DNA of 64,000 bases from Pegea sp. RAD2-039 (GCA_034620365.1 JAQGEQ010000077.1:81853-145852), one strand, 5' to 3'. Numbered from the stretch's first letter, positions 40,182-51,988 are shown. Program-made: numbers and translations. Notes: a model not told the origin generated them from the sequence alone.

Positions 40182-41520
40182 AAATATGAGATCTCGCCTT
40201 AAGCTTGTGATTAATGAAGCCAAAAAACGTTTTCTTGCTAGGTGAAGATAAGATTGCACTTTCTTTTCCTAAATAGAAGCTATAAACTGATTTCTTGTAG
40301 ACTAGACAAAGATCTTTGTATAGAGGTTTGATGGAAGAATCTGCTTTAGTTTGTTTGTATAAGAGGTTTTTCAAATGCTGTAAATTCCTTAAATATCTTG
40401 GCAAGTGTGGTTTTTTGTTGACTCTATATAAAGGTATGAACTTTTTAATTGACTCATTAACAATGTTAGTAAACCTCGAGTAGATATCATTGATGTCTTC
40501 GGAAGAGTTGAAAACAGAAATCCAGTCAACACCTGATAAAAACTTGTTTATACTGTTATAATTTCCACGATAAAAGTTCCGTATGCTTGGAGTTTTAACG
40601 TTCGTAGAAAAAGTTTGATGGAGCTTGAATTCAATCATGTTGTGATTGCATGTCATAGCAAAAGGTTCATTTTGATCAACGTAGATAACGTTCTCAGGTT
40701 TTGATGTGATGAGAAGATCCAAAGTATTACCACTAACTTGGGTTGGAAAAGTAACCATCTGAGATAGATTATTGGCATCAAGGAAGTTTACAAAGACATG
40801 ACTCAGATTGGCTGAATTAGTTTTGTCTCCATTCAAATTAAACAATTTTCCATTGAATGCTAAATTTGGGTTATTCCAATCAATTTTACTAAAATTAAAA
40901 TCCCCAAGAATATAGATCTCAGTACAAACTAGGCTTTTCAGAACCTTCAATAAGGCCTTAATAGTAACCTCATCGTTAACTTTAGACGGTGGTAGGTAGG
41001 TACATATAAAGCGGGAAAACTTAGACTTTGAGTAATGAAAATTGAAAGCAATAATCTCAAATCCTGGGCAATCAATGGTATTTATCTTAATTCTTGAAAT
41101 CATGGGTGCCAGTGATGTTTTATAGATTACACAAACACCGCCGCCTCTATCAAACAGTCTATCACAGCGCAAAGCACGAAAAAGATCACTGTCATCCAGA
41201 AAGGAGTCAGGATAAAAGGGTTTCAACCAAGTTTCGGTAATGAAAACAAATGTAAAATCTTGAGAAAGCAAAAGAGCTTTCAATTCGAAAATTTTGTTGA
41301 CAATTGACCGTGCATTGAAAAACAGACCTAATATAATAGAAAAATTGTCTTTTTGACACTTGTAAGATTTGGTGGTAGGCTTCTGTGTACTGGTATCTTG
41401 AGCTGGAAGCATAGTATTAATAATTTTGTGCGAAGAGAGGTTGAATAAGGATGATGTGGGTCCAGTGGTTATTTTGCACTTCCGTTTTTTGAAAAGACCT
41501 TCACAATCTTTAAAGCCCAT
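40174..41520 (-). CDS. LINE-A ORF2, endonuclease part
   Basis: An open frame of 448 residues truncated at its C terminus by the inserted segment. AP-endonuclease-type blocks are visible: LGLFFNARSIVNK, FITETWLKP, DRGGGVCVIYK, LGDFNFSKIDWNN and SGNTLDLLITS. These contain the Asn, Glu, Asp/Asn and Asp residues usual for non-LTR endonucleases. The start overlaps the end of ORF1 by 52 nt in another frame. It ends at KARSHISF, where the last residues already come from the junction. Confidence 0.92.
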   Translation of the reverse strand: MGFKDCEGLFKKRKCKITTGPTSSLFNLSSHKIINTMLPAQDTSTQKPTTKSYKCQKDNFSIILGLFFNARSIVNKIFELKALLLSQDFTFVFITETWLKPFYPDSFLDDSDLFRALRCDRLFDRGGGVCVIYKTSLAPMISRIKINTIDCPGFEIIAFNFHYSKSKFSRFICTYLPPSKVNDEVTIKALLKVLKSLVCTEIYILGDFNFSKIDWNNPNLAFNGKLFNLNGDKTNSANLSHVFVNFLDANNLSQMVTFPTQVSGNTLDLLITSKPENVIYVDQNEPFAMTCNHNMIEFKLHQTFSTNVKTPSIRNFYRGNYNSINKFLSGVDWISVFNSSEDINDIYSRFTNIVNESIKKFIPLYRVNKKPHLPRYLRNLQHLKNLLYKQTKADSSIKPLYKDLCLVYKKSVYSFYLGKESAILSSPSKKTFFGFINHKLKARSHISF

Positions 41521-42464
41521 GGTGGACCTCGTACTTTGTATTTGAAATCAGTTGGTTGCTCTTTCTGATTTCGGCTGTACGCCTCTTTTAGAAGACGCTT
41601 ATTTTCTGAGCGATCATCTTCACACATATCATGTGCTACTCTGATGCCCTGGAATTTTTCGTCCTGCTTAAGCTTATACAGCTTAGCAAGAAACTTACGT
41701 TTGTCCCATCTTTCCTGAAAGGACACTTTTAACGGTCTTTTATGATTTGATCTTTTTGCCCCGAGTCTGGTCATTGAAACCTTTGGAGCGTCCACAAAAC
41801 CAAGGCTTTGAGTGCTCATTTGATTAAAAGTCTTGATGTCATCGTCTTTATCAGTCTCGGAGACACCAAAGATGATGACATTGTTTTCTCTATCCTCCCT
41901 GTCCAAAGTAAGTTTTTTGTGCGTGTCAGTAACCTTCTTGGCAAGAAGTTGCACCACGCTAGTATTTTTTTCGGATCCAGAATTACCAACAACTGAGGCC
42001 CATGTGAGAGGCTTCTTTGTGGAGGCATCCAGTTCATCCATAGATTTTGATAAGATAGAAATCTTTTCATTGATTTTGGCAACATCGTTGCCAATTTCGG
42101 ATTTTAATTTGGCCAATTCAGTGGATATGGTGTTGCTGATGTCGGACAATAAGCTTTTGTTAGTGTTGGACGAGGTAGTTGTTTTGTCCATAGATCTACA
42201 TTTAATGCAGAACCAACAAAATCCCACTTGCTGCATTTTATTATTTTCAAATATATCATATAATTTTTTATTCACATCACTACAAGTGAGGTGAAACCTA
42301 GAGAGGCATTTGATGCAATCTATTGCCATATCTTCACCAGAGCAAGTTTTGTTACAAGCTTGGCAATTGCCATTGCAAGCTTGTTTTGAAGAACTTGGTT
42401 TGCTTGGGTTTTTTGGAGCTTTTGACCGCAAGGTCCTGCCATTTGTATCTACCATAGTTTCCAT
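41469..42464 (-). CDS. LINE-A ORF1, PHD-type zinc finger nucleic-acid-binding protein
   Basis: A complete frame of 331 residues. A Cys/His-rich PHD-like finger lies at about residues 33-90 (CQACNKTCSGEDMAIDC, CLSRFHLTC, CWFCIKC). A coiled-coil stretch follows, then an RRM-like part with NVIIFGVSETDKDDDI, SMTRLGAKRSNHKRPLKVSF and LYKLKQDEKFQGIRVAHD. This matches the ORF1 layout of CR1/L2-type elements with a zinc finger and L1-like domain. No internal stop is seen, so this copy is young or recently active apart from the damaged ORF2. Confidence 0.9.
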   Translation of the reverse strand: METMVDTNGRTLRSKAPKNPSKPSSSKQACNGNCQACNKTCSGEDMAIDCIKCLSRFHLTCSDVNKKLYDIFENNKMQQVGFCWFCIKCRSMDKTTTSSNTNKSLLSDISNTISTELAKLKSEIGNDVAKINEKISILSKSMDELDASTKKPLTWASVVGNSGSEKNTSVVQLLAKKVTDTHKKLTLDREDRENNVIIFGVSETDKDDDIKTFNQMSTQSLGFVDAPKVSMTRLGAKRSNHKRPLKVSFQERWDKRKFLAKLYKLKQDEKFQGIRVAHDMCEDDRSENKRLLKEAYSRNQKEQPTDFKYKVRGPPWALKIVKVFSKNGSAK

Positions 42465-42837
42465 GATAGATTTTTAGTAACTCCCACCAAACTATGAAAT
42501 TTATAAGTCAGATAAATGTATGTGATATGTATATAAATAAATATATAAACAAATATACCAAGTTAATAAAATATAATAAATAATAATAAATAAATACACC
42601 ACAAAACTTAATCACAGCTTATTAGCAGTTATTCAAATAGAGTATATAGAAATTGAAGATGATAAAAAGTCCAAATTGATTTCTAATCCAGATATGATCA
42701 CAAAAAATATACAAATCCTTTACTGAAAACAGTTTTATCAAAGCTTATAAGCAATATCAGAATAAACTTGTTATCCTAACGTTGTTATCCTCAACAGAAT
42801 TCTGAATTCTTTTTATTTCTCTCAATTTGCAAATTGA

Positions 42838-43689
42838 TTATTTTCATATCCACTCACAAATTACATGATGTATTGTGCTCGTACTGGTGATGCGGTGGTT
42901 CCCCTCCAACTGACTCTCTCTTTAAATGTGGAGTATCCCAGTTCCTTCTTCTTGGAGGGTCGCAAGCCCAGTATCACGCTGCAGCTGACCTCTAACCCAG
43001 AGCAGCTCGGTAGGCTGAGAGATTACCTCAAGGCTCGACTGCTGAGATCTGAGGGCAATATAACATCGACGGATGTGACCAGATATGTCGCCTCCGTGCT
43101 GGTCAACAAGACAGAGTCACTGCTTGAAGATTGGAAGTCGCATGGGGTGCTCATTGGGAGAAAGGGCGCTGCTATATCGATTCTGGATCTTTTGGAGCCT
43201 CATTATATTGACTGGGTTGAGCCTGAGGTCACAAACCAGGACTCCACTGAGGAGGATGACTCCTGGTTGGTGCTGCTTTTGTTGGGTTACTCGAGGATGA
43301 CCGGTCAGGGGTATCTCCACGAGTCCTACGGGGATAAGTTGAAGAAATCCTTGGATGAAATGGTTCTGTCCAAAACTGAGGCCATCAGTCGAATCCCACA
43401 TTACAATCGATTTGGGAACTGGATGTTAGATACCAACTTCCAGAGACTAGTGGCCGCTGTAGACATGTTCCTCTGCCACTTTCCGAAGTCGGTGTGGTCG
43501 CCCATCCGCTTCGGTACCGTGGTCAGCAGGTACCGGGACTGTGCTGTACTGTCCTCCATCATTCACTTGCTCGAAATCACCGGTCTGGGTATGATCGAAA
43601 TACAAGATTGGATATTCCTTGATCGCGTCTCTGAGGACTATAAACGGGCCATGAAAGCGAATATAAGGAGACACATAAATAAAAACTGA
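42838..43689 (+). CDS. Endogenous rhabdovirus-like nucleoprotein fragment
   Basis: An open frame from at least 42838 (first ATG 42865, giving 274 residues) to TGA 43687-43689. The C-terminal half has the arrangement of rhabdovirus nucleocapsid proteins: LLLLGYSRMTGQGY, AAVDMFLCHFPKS, GTVVSRYRDCAVLSS at about residues 217-231, then HLLEITGLGMIEIQDWI. Rhabdovirus N proteins are usually about 420-450 residues and coat genomic RNA, so the first third or more is absent and there is no other viral gene nearby. No internal stop or frameshift is seen. Base composition is near 50% G+C, against about 30% for the flanks, and there is no intron, fitting cDNA capture of a viral mRNA. The LINE-A copy ends about 360 bp away in the opposite orientation. 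The genus cannot be fixed. Whether it is expressed is unknown. Confidence 0.85.
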   Translation, partial: LFSYPLTNYMMYCARTGDAVVPLQLTLSLNVEYPSSFFLEGRKPSITLQLTSNPEQLGRLRDYLKARLLRSEGNITSTDVTRYVASVLVNKTESLLEDWKSHGVLIGRKGAAISILDLLEPHYIDWVEPEVTNQDSTEEDDSWLVLLLLGYSRMTGQGYLHESYGDKLKKSLDEMVLSKTEAISRIPHYNRFGNWMLDTNFQRLVAAVDMFLCHFPKSVWSPIRFGTVVSRYRDCAVLSSIIHLLEITGLGMIEIQDWIFLDRVSEDYKRAMKANIRRHINKN

Positions 43690-44879
43690 TGTTTTTGAAA
43701 AGTTTAAATTTAACTTTTAAAAATTTTAGACAATAAAAATAAAAGTTTTCATTTAAGTAAAAAAGTAATACAAACAAAATTAAATACTTTGTAAAGTTTG
43801 CAACTAACTTTACTTAAATTGATTTTTTCAACCAAATTCAAGCTTATGTTGTAATGTCAAAACTCTTTCAACGTGATTAAATTGCTAATTTATTATCAAT
43901 TTTATAAATGATTTTTAAAAAACTTTTGTTTTTGCTATAAAATTTTTGATCTTTAAGGTTACCCAGATCAATTTATTTTAACTTTATTAAAGCAGATAGA
44001 TGGTTTAAGCTGTCTAAAATGGAGCCTATAACAGCTAGATTTTCTTTAAAAACATCTTTATAATAAAAGGTTAAAAGTTTTTTTTTGAGTATTTTAGAAA
44101 AGGTTTGCAAATAAATAAAAGTAAAAAATTGTGATAAAAGTTTTAATAATTAAATTAAGTCTTTTTTAGTGAAATTCATGAAGATAATATTTTGTTGAAG
44201 TGACAAATTTAAAATATATTTTATTAGATGAGTATTTTATAAGGTTATTAATAAATCATAGAAAACATTTTTATCTCTAATTATAATACATAAAATAGTT
44301 TGTATTTTCCTAATGACGAATAATAAAGAGTCCTTAAATCAAGTTTAATGATAAAAATAGTTTTAAGTAGTTTTTAAACAGGTAATTATTCCGCCTCCAC
44401 AAAATCTGAAGTTTGTTGGGAAAAAAGTGAAAAATAAACTCTTTAAAAGAAAAATATATAATTATTTATAATTAGAAGAAGAAAAAATAGATAATATTAC
44501 AAAAAAGTAAAATAAAAATAATAAAATTGTGTAAAAATATTGTTTAATTTTAAAAAGTCAAAAAAGAACAAACGCATAAAAGGTAAATTTATAACTTGAT
44601 GAAAGTAATATTTTTTTTGTAATTAATTCTAATACATTTTTTATAAAATATAATATTTTGAGACCTGTAAAAGTACTGAAAGAATAAGATATTATTTCGA
44701 TAATAAACCTTTGATAACTACTTACACATTTCTTTTTGAATATAGATATACTGTAACTTGATTTAATTATATTTTTTAAGATCAAGTAGTCCTAACACAT
44801 GGCTACAGATAATAAACTTTGCGGCTCTTCAGGCGTAAAAAATACAACATTAGAAAAGTAATAAAAGGTCACCGTGAGT
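43690..44879. other. AT-rich intergenic DNA
   Basis: No gene recognised. Short frames here lack any composition or domain support. Confidence 0.55.
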
Positions 44880-45330
44880 ACAATAATTTAACTTAAGTAG
44901 AGAAACAAATAGAGCACTGCAGAGGTATAAGTAAAGGCAAGCTACGAACAGAAAAGGTAGAAACGGAAGTTATGAGACTGGAAGCATTTAATTCACTTGT
45001 TAAAGAAATTATTGAAATCATATTTTCATTAACAAAGGTTTAAAAGAGATGATAGATTTTGATGTAAAAATGGAGTCGAGAAGAAACTTTCAAATCGTGG
45101 TTAGGGTTTCTGAGTGGCTTAATTTTAACTTCTAAGCATATTTGAAAGATTAAAATGTTTAAAGAAATCATTGAAGTTAAGATAGGAAAACCATTAAAAG
45201 TTTTAGTTGTAATATACGGAGAAAGGGTTTGGATACTGCAAGAAGTTTATAGTAAGCTTATAGAAACGGTATTTTTATGACAAAAAGCTTTTCAAATGAT
45301 CAATCTTTAAAAAGACTCTATTTGATATCT
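44880..45330 (-). mobile_element. LINE-B 3' remnant, decayed, minus strand
   Basis: On the minus strand about 45180-45110 reads SYLNFNDFFKHFNLSNMLRS, aligning with LNFNDFFKDRNLSYVLRG of the 23.5 kb LINE-B copy. Several stops follow, and downstream sequence (CTCTGCAGTGCTC near 44915) resembles the LINE-B 3' UTR (CACTGCAGTG). Confidence 0.55.
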
Positions 45331-46007
45331 TTTTCGAGATAGGGACTTCACACGGAAAGAGTTGAACTCTAATTTAGGACAGAAAATTTTTTACAAGTGT
45401 CCAAATATTTCTGGTCTTAAAACAATTGAAAATTTGATATGAAGTAACTGAACCAATTCTGAATAAGTGATTAATTCTAAACTTTATTTTTGACTTAATA
45501 TTACATTCAAGTTAAAAATATTAAATAAAAAATATATGTTCTAAATTAATTCAAAAGAAGTTGTTCAAGTTAAAAATAAAAATCTTAAAAAGCTTATTTT
45601 TGACATTAATATTTTTTAACCATTTCTAGTATACTTCGTGTCATAAAACTTCCCCTAAACTGAATATTCATCCTATTATTGATTTGCAACAATATTGTTT
45701 CTTTTACTTTCTTTGAAATTGAATGTACAAAAAACGTTTTAAATTATTTAAATTATAAAAATGTTTTTATATCTAAAATAATTAAACTTTTCCCAAATAT
45801 ATTCAGTTTAATTAGTCGAAAAATTTTATCTTAAATCAGTGAATTTGATAAAAATTGTTGAAATTTAAATAAAAAGTTTCTTTCAACTAATTGAAACATT
45901 TTTTATATTGAAGTTTTTTTAATTTCTTTTTTTAAGTTATTATTTTGAAATTAATTTTATAACAACTTAAAATATTCATAAATTTTATTTTCTTTAAATT
46001 TCAGATC
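45331..46007. other. AT-rich intergenic DNA, upstream of UFC1
   Basis: No gene recognised. An acceptor-like tttaaatttcag ends at 46004, three nt before the UFC1 ATG. Confidence 0.5.
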
Positions 46008-46718
46008 ATGTTAGATTCAGCTCTACAAAAAAATTTATCTGAGATTCCTCTGTTGAAGACAAAAGCTGGTCCCAGAGACACTGAGGCTTGGTTGCCGAGG
46101 TTGAAAGAGGCTTGGTACCAAGCTCTAATTACTGTAAGAAATGATTTTAAAAATTATTTTTTCAACTTAAACTTTCTTTGCAATAATATTTTGTAAAAAC
46201 CTGATTAAAAATTAGTTTTTTAAACTTTTTTTAGTATGTTAAAAATAATAAAGAGAAAGATAATGATTGGTTTCGATTACAATCTAACAAAGAAGGAACA
46301 AAATGGTTTGGGTCTTGTTGGTATGTGATTGATCTGAAAAAATATGAATTTAAAATTGAATTTGATGTAAGTTGAAAAACATTGTGATCTTTTTATTAAA
46401 TCAAAATATTTTGTAGCTTCCAATAACTTACCCAACAACTGCTCCCGAAATTGCTCTTCCAGAATTAGATGGGAAAACTGCTAAGATGTATAGAGGAGGA
46501 AGAATCTGTTTAACAGATCATTTCAAACCTTTATGGGCGAGAAACGTCCCAAAGTTTGGAATAGCTCATGCGATGGCATTGGGTGTAAGTTAATGTTTAG
46601 GTCTTTAAACTTTTTGTTATTTAATGATTTTTTTTAGCTTGGACCTTGGCTTGCAGTTGAAATACCAGATTTAGTTCAGAAAGGTTTAGTTCAACATAAT
46701 GATGATAAAACTGATTAA
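46008..46718 (+). CDS. UFC1: UFM1-conjugating enzyme 1
   Basis: Four exons join in frame: 46008-46133, 46235-46366, 46417-46584 and 46638-46718. UFC1 is the E2-like enzyme of ufmylation; it takes activated UFM1 from UBA5 onto its catalytic cysteine and passes it on with UFL1 at the endoplasmic reticulum. The catalytic Cys is in [14 protein letters not shown]. Also seen are [16 protein letters not shown] near the N terminus, [38 protein letters not shown] and the C-terminal [16 protein letters not shown]. The length of about 168 residues equals the family norm. Introns are 101, 50 and 53 nt. An acceptor-like AG lies only three nt before the ATG, pointing to a 5'-UTR intron or a trans-splice site. 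It lies between repeats and contains no TGACGTCA. Confidence 0.97.
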
Positions 46719-47179
46719 CATCTTATGTCATTGTTGGATGTTTTGTTGAAACTGTTTGCAGATGTAAATAAACTTTTTTGTTGAATTTAAATTTTTTGGA
46801 ATTAAATTCTTGAAGTTCTCAACTAAATTCTAAATCTTATCAGAAGTCAGAAAAATTTAATTTTTTTAATTTTGTGTCTCATTTAAAGCAATTAAAACTT
46901 ATTTAATGATGAAATTTGAGATATCCAAAAATGTTCTTATTTCTTTTAACCTTAAAATAACTTTTTAGCTAAGTGGTCAAAAAAATAAATTATTAATAAT
47001 TTGAAAACAAGTTTATGATTTAAATAATCAACGTGACGTCATTTTTGTGTCTCAATGATGATGATCAACTTCCTGCATCAATCAAATTGTTTTATTTTTA
47101 CAATTTTTCAAATTTCACTGAAAATAACTGAAGTTAAGATTTTCGAAAAAATTTTGTTACACTAAGAATCCTTTCTTTA

Positions 47180-47915
47180 AAAAAAACTTTGAACAAAATC
47201 TTCCTTAGATGCGAAATTAAAGATGCTTTCCATCATAAGAAAACCGCCTCTATGAGCTCAATATTCAACCATAATATTGAACAACTTTTTTTGAACTTGT
47301 GCTACTGGTTAAAGTTAATGATGGTTTCTGTCATCTTAACTTCAATAATTTCTTTAAAGATCGCAATCTCTCATACGTCCTCAGAGGTTGATCATTCAAA
47401 ACTAAACTACTCAACTGCTTTAATAACAGCCAGTAAAGTAACAGCTTTTCAATAGGGTCACAATGGTTCGGAAGTCTCTTCCTGATTCCATCACTTCATC
47501 AAATCTATTACATCTTTAAAATTTTGTTTTAAAAACAAGATTTAAGTAGTTTTCTTATCAAGTGATATGTAACATTCACTTTCTTCTTCTATTTTGTCAT
47601 ATCAAATTTTTAATTCATATTTCATTATGTCACTGCAGTGTTTATATTCTTTATATTTAAGCTTTAATTTGCTATACACAAGACCTTCCAATTACCTCTT
47701 TACTCATAATTCGGCATAAAAATAAAGTTAAAATTAAATTAGTTGTTTCAATTTTATATGTATTAATCTTAAATTGTAAAATACTATTAACAACCTTAAA
47801 TTGCAATAGAGAAGACCTTTCAATTATCTCTTTGTTCGTAATATTTGGTTTTTATTCGTTATAAGAGCTAGAGAGAATTTGTAATTCTCAGTCACGCGTT
47901 GAATAAATACAAAAA
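47180..47915 (+). mobile_element. LINE-B 3' fragment, longest copy
   Basis: It covers the decayed C-terminal RT region (AACTTCAATAATTTCTTTAAAG to CAATAGGGTCACAATGG) and a 3' UTR ending near 47895-47910 in GCGTTGAATAAATA. Stops and shifts are present, so it is inactive. Its last 310 bp form the beginning of the 770-bp duplicated segment. Confidence 0.75.
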
Positions 47916-48373
47916 TATAAAATAATTATCATAAATCAATTCTTTTTAACAAATTTTACATTAAAAGTAAATCATAGATCATTATGAGGGTTTTTCAAAC
48001 TTTTGAAGTTTGAACATCTTAAAGACATTTGTGACTTGATAGTAACAATAAAAAGCATCACAGCATATATATAGAAATATATAGAGATCATTTAAATAAA
48101 TGAACCGAAACTATTAAGGACCTAAAAGTTCAGGAATGGGTGAACAATTTTAGTTTTCTTTTCGCCGCCGACAATTGAATAAAAGCCGATGTGCTGTCTA
48201 ATCAACTAGCGAAAGCTGTGATACAAATTTTTAATAATTTAAGTTAAATAAAATTGATGAAACTTTTAGTCATTTGTTGTCAAATTGGGACATTTTTAAA
48301 TAGAAACTCCAACAGGTAAGCATAATAATATGTGTGAAGATGATTGCTTAGAAAATAAGCGTTTTCTAAAAAG
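47604..48373. repeat. 770-bp duplicated segment, copy 2
   Basis: Counterpart of 39412-40181. Here it continues leftward into LINE-B as expected and ends on the right exactly where LINE-A (plus strand) begins, so this looks like the source arrangement. Confidence 0.93.
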
Positions 48374-51300
48374 GTGTATAACCAAAATTAGAAGGAGCAA
48401 CCAACTAACTTCAAATATAAAGTTTGAGGTCCACCATGGGCCTTGAGAATTGTCAAGGTTGTTTATTTTCTCAAAAAAAAATTTTCAAAGAAAAAATAAA
48501 AAAAAGTGGCAAATAGCTACTGGTCCACATCTTCTTGTTTCACATTCTTTCCGCACACAATTGTGAATACCATCCCTCCAGCCCAAGATATCAACTCACA
48601 GAAGCCTATCATCAACTCTCATAAACATCAAAAATACAATTATTTTTCATTAGATATGTTCTTCAACGCACAGTCGATTATAAACAAAATTTTCCAATTG
48701 AAAGCTCTTTTGCATTCTCAAGATTTGTTTTGATTATAGAAACTTGGTTGAAACCGTTGTGTCCTGATTCTTTTCTGGTTGACGATAATCTTTTTTGTAT
48801 TTTGCGTTGTGAGAGACTGTATGATAGAGGCAGCGGTGTTTGCGTAATTTACAAAACATTGCTTGCACCCAAGATCTCCAGAATTCAGATCGATGCCATT
48901 AATTTTCCAGGATTTGAGATTACCGCTTTCGATTTTCATTACTCAAAATCCAAATTTTCTTGTTTGAAATGTACCTACCTACCACCCTCTAAAACTAATG
49001 ACGGAGGTTACTTTTAAGACTTTATTGAAGGTTTTGAAGAGTGTTGTGTGTTCTTAGTTATATATTTTGGGGGATTTTAATTTTAATAAAATTGGTTGGA
49101 ATAATCCGAATTTAGAATTTATGGGAAAATCGTTTAACTTGGATAGCAACAATCGTAACTCATCCATTTTAAGTCATGCCTTTGTAAGCTTCCTCGATGC
49201 CAATAATCTATCTCAGATGGTTACTTTTCCGACCCAAGTTAGTGGTAATACTTTGGATCTTCTTATCACATTAAAACCCGAGAACATTATCTACGTTGAT
49301 CAAAAAGAGCGTTTTGCTCCGACATGATTGAACTCAAGTTTCATCAAACTTTTTCCATGGATGTTAAAACTCCAAGCAAGTAGAATTTTTAGCGTGGAAA
49401 TTATAATGCTATCAACCGGTCTCTATCAGGTGTTGACTGAATTTCTGTTTTCAACTCTTCCGAAGATATCAATACTATTTACTGAAGGTTTACTAACATC
49501 GTTAAAGAGTCAATTGAGAAATTCATAACTTTTTATCGAGTCAACAAAAAGCCACATTTGCCAAATATTTAAGGAATTTACAACATTTAAAAAACCTCCT
49601 ATACAAACAAACTAAAACAGACCCTTCCATCAAATCTCTGTACAAATATCTTTATATAGTTTACAAGAAATCTATTTCTAATTTCTACTTAGGGAGAGAA
49701 AGAGCAGTTTTATCTTCACCTTGCAAGAAAACGTTTTTGGGTTTCATAAATCACAATCTTAAGGCGAGATCTCAAATACCTCCCTTACTTGATAACAGCG
49801 ACCAGCTTATGATGGAACCAGAGAATAAAGCTGAATTGCTAAATAATCAATTTAATAGCGTTTTTATAACCGATAATGCAAATACTCTTTCATACTCTGA
49901 CATTTTCACAAATGTCTCTGAGATGATAGATCTTGACATAACGGTCGATATGATAACTAAGGCTATTTTGTTTTTAAAATCATCAGCTTCCAACACCCCT
50001 GGTCAGATGCCTACTTTGTTTTTAAGAAGAAGTACTTCCTCTTTATCACTACTCTTTAACATCACTATGAGACGAGAAAAAGTTCCACAAACTTGGAGAA
50101 AAGCAATCATTACTCCTATTCATAAAAAGGGTCCCAAAAGTTTTGCTGACTTCAGTTATCTGCAGAACTCAAGAACATATCATTCACAATCTTATGGCCA
50201 GTCATTTGATGGAGCACCATCTAATATCTGATGTTCAGCATGACTTTGTGAAACGGAAATCTTCTTGACTCAATATCTTACTTAAATAAAACTTATGTTG
50301 AAAGATCTTTATCTACTCTTAATCAAGTCACCAGTGGTGTTCCTCAGGGTTCCGTTCTGAGTGCCGTTACTCTTTTTACTTTTAATTGAAGACCTCATCA
50401 GAAGACTAGTAGCAGTAGATGATGTCAGTGTGTTTGTATATGCAAAAGACATTAAGCTATTATCTTGCAATTCTTCAAAACTTCAAACTGTACTACACAT
50501 TGTACAAAAACTGGTTTATGAATTGGCAGCTTAGAATCCAGCCCACAAAGTTTGAACTTAAACTTTTTCTCGTCAACAACCTGCATTTATTATTTCACGA
50601 ATATCCTCGGTCCTAGACCTTGCCATTACCATATCATCTGACTTTGAATGGCACAATCATGTTTTTAAAATATTTTAAAAATAAATCAAGCTTGTCAACC
50701 TGTAAATCTTAGGATTCATACTTCTTTATCAATCTCTTCAAATTGTACGCACGTCCGATTCTTAGATACAAGGTTACTGCATGGATGCCATATCAAGTTA
50801 GTGATATGAAAAAAATCGAATCAGTTCAAGCAACATTTATGAGATTATAAAATACGATAATTATAAACATCGTCTTAGTTTATTAAATTTAGATACTTTG
50901 AAAATTCGGCCAATTAAATACGACTTAATTCTTATTTTAAAAATTATCAACAATTTAATTGACCTTCAGTTTGATGATTTCTTTTCATTAATCTTTCTCT
51001 AAAGTTATATCAACTCAGACAATACACATTACATCTTAATAAGCCCACATTACCTGGTACGTTAATCAGAGCAATTTTTTCCCATACCACAAAATTAGTA
51101 CATGGAACCAGCTGCCATCAGACATTGTCATGTCAGAATTACTCGCGTTGTTCAAGCAGAAGTTGAACCGTTTCAATATTGCCAACATTGTCATTTCTAA
51201 ATTGTGATTTTCCCTCTTTTTATATTATCAATATTCTATATATTTGTATTCTACTGTTATATGTTTTGGGGACAACTGAAATGTCATGTGTTACATCTTT

Positions 51301-51405
51301 TTCTTTCTATATTTCTAAATTAATTGATGTCATTTGTGAGAATGTGTGTTAGCGAGAGGTGCTCTCTTCAGGTACCTTCCTTCGCATTTATTGTAATAAA
51401 TAAAT
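48374..51405 (+). mobile_element. LINE-A copy, defective, plus strand
   Basis: It starts in the end of ORF1 (GGTCCACCATGGGCCTTGAG corresponds to PPWAL), continues through the endonuclease in broken frames (48506-49327), the RT (49737-50231, then GGTGTTCCTCAGGGTTCCG near 50336) and the 3' UTR. The end is TTTATTGTAATAAATAAA at about 51390-51405. There are many stops, frameshifts and a deletion after about 50180, so it is inactive. A 1237-bp part is duplicated at 29.2 kb. Confidence 0.9.
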
Positions 51406-51988
51406 TATCAAACTGAAATTATACCAAAGGACATTTTTACTTCACATATCTTATAAGGTCTTTGAAAAAGGTTTCTGGGAAAATATCTCAACTGACTGAT
51501 GACGTAATTAGTCGATGACGTCATCACTTCTACGAAACTGATTTTCAAAGTTCATTTTGAACATTAAACGATGACGTGTTTGTGTTTCAAAACATGAACC
51601 TTGAAAAATTTTAACTTTTCTGCCTTAAACGTGATGTGACATGAAAAGTGTTTCAAATATAAAAAGAAAATTTAGAAACTTCAAAATCACAAATCATTTT
51701 TTAAGGGTTTCATCTTCTATATTTCAACAAAATTTTATTGAAAATAAAAAAGATTTTTTTGAAGGTGTGTTTTCATTCATAAAATTTTTTAATAAATAAT
51801 TTCTCTGTTTTAAATCGAATTTTGATTAAAATTTTTTTAAACTTTTAAATAATTTTTCATTCAATTTAAAAATTTCAATTTTTCTTTTTAGATTCAAATA
51901 ATTTCAAAAAACTTCGAATTTGAGCTTTATTGACGTCATCATTTCTTGTCGTTAACTGACTGTATAGTGACGTCATCACTTCTCGAGG
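51406..51988. other. Region upstream of the C-type-lectin-like gene
   Basis: AT-rich with four TGACGTCA or close variants (51515, 51931, 51968 and TGACGTAA near 51500). No signal-peptide exon was confirmed here. Confidence 0.45.

Larger units (their letters stand above)
38165..42480 (-). mobile_element. LINE-A, most complete copy, interrupted by a 770-bp segment
   Basis: Reading the minus strand: ORF1 (42464-41469), overlapping ORF2 endonuclease part (41520-40174), then foreign DNA at 40181-39412, then the rest of the reverse transcriptase (39408-38329). A 3' UTR follows, ending in AGGTGCTCTCTTTAGGCAC and a short ATTTATTGTAATAAATAAATA tail. The same 3' end recurs on the plus strand near 51400 and 61790, defining the family. 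The PHD-type ORF1, AP-type endonuclease and RT order is that of CR1/Jockey-group non-LTR elements. The 5' border is uncertain. Confidence 0.9.

Noticed and set aside
41833-42294. Plus-strand frame of 153 residues opposite LINE-A ORF1
   Set aside because: Shadow of the minus-strand ORF1, which has the zinc-finger and RRM-like signatures.
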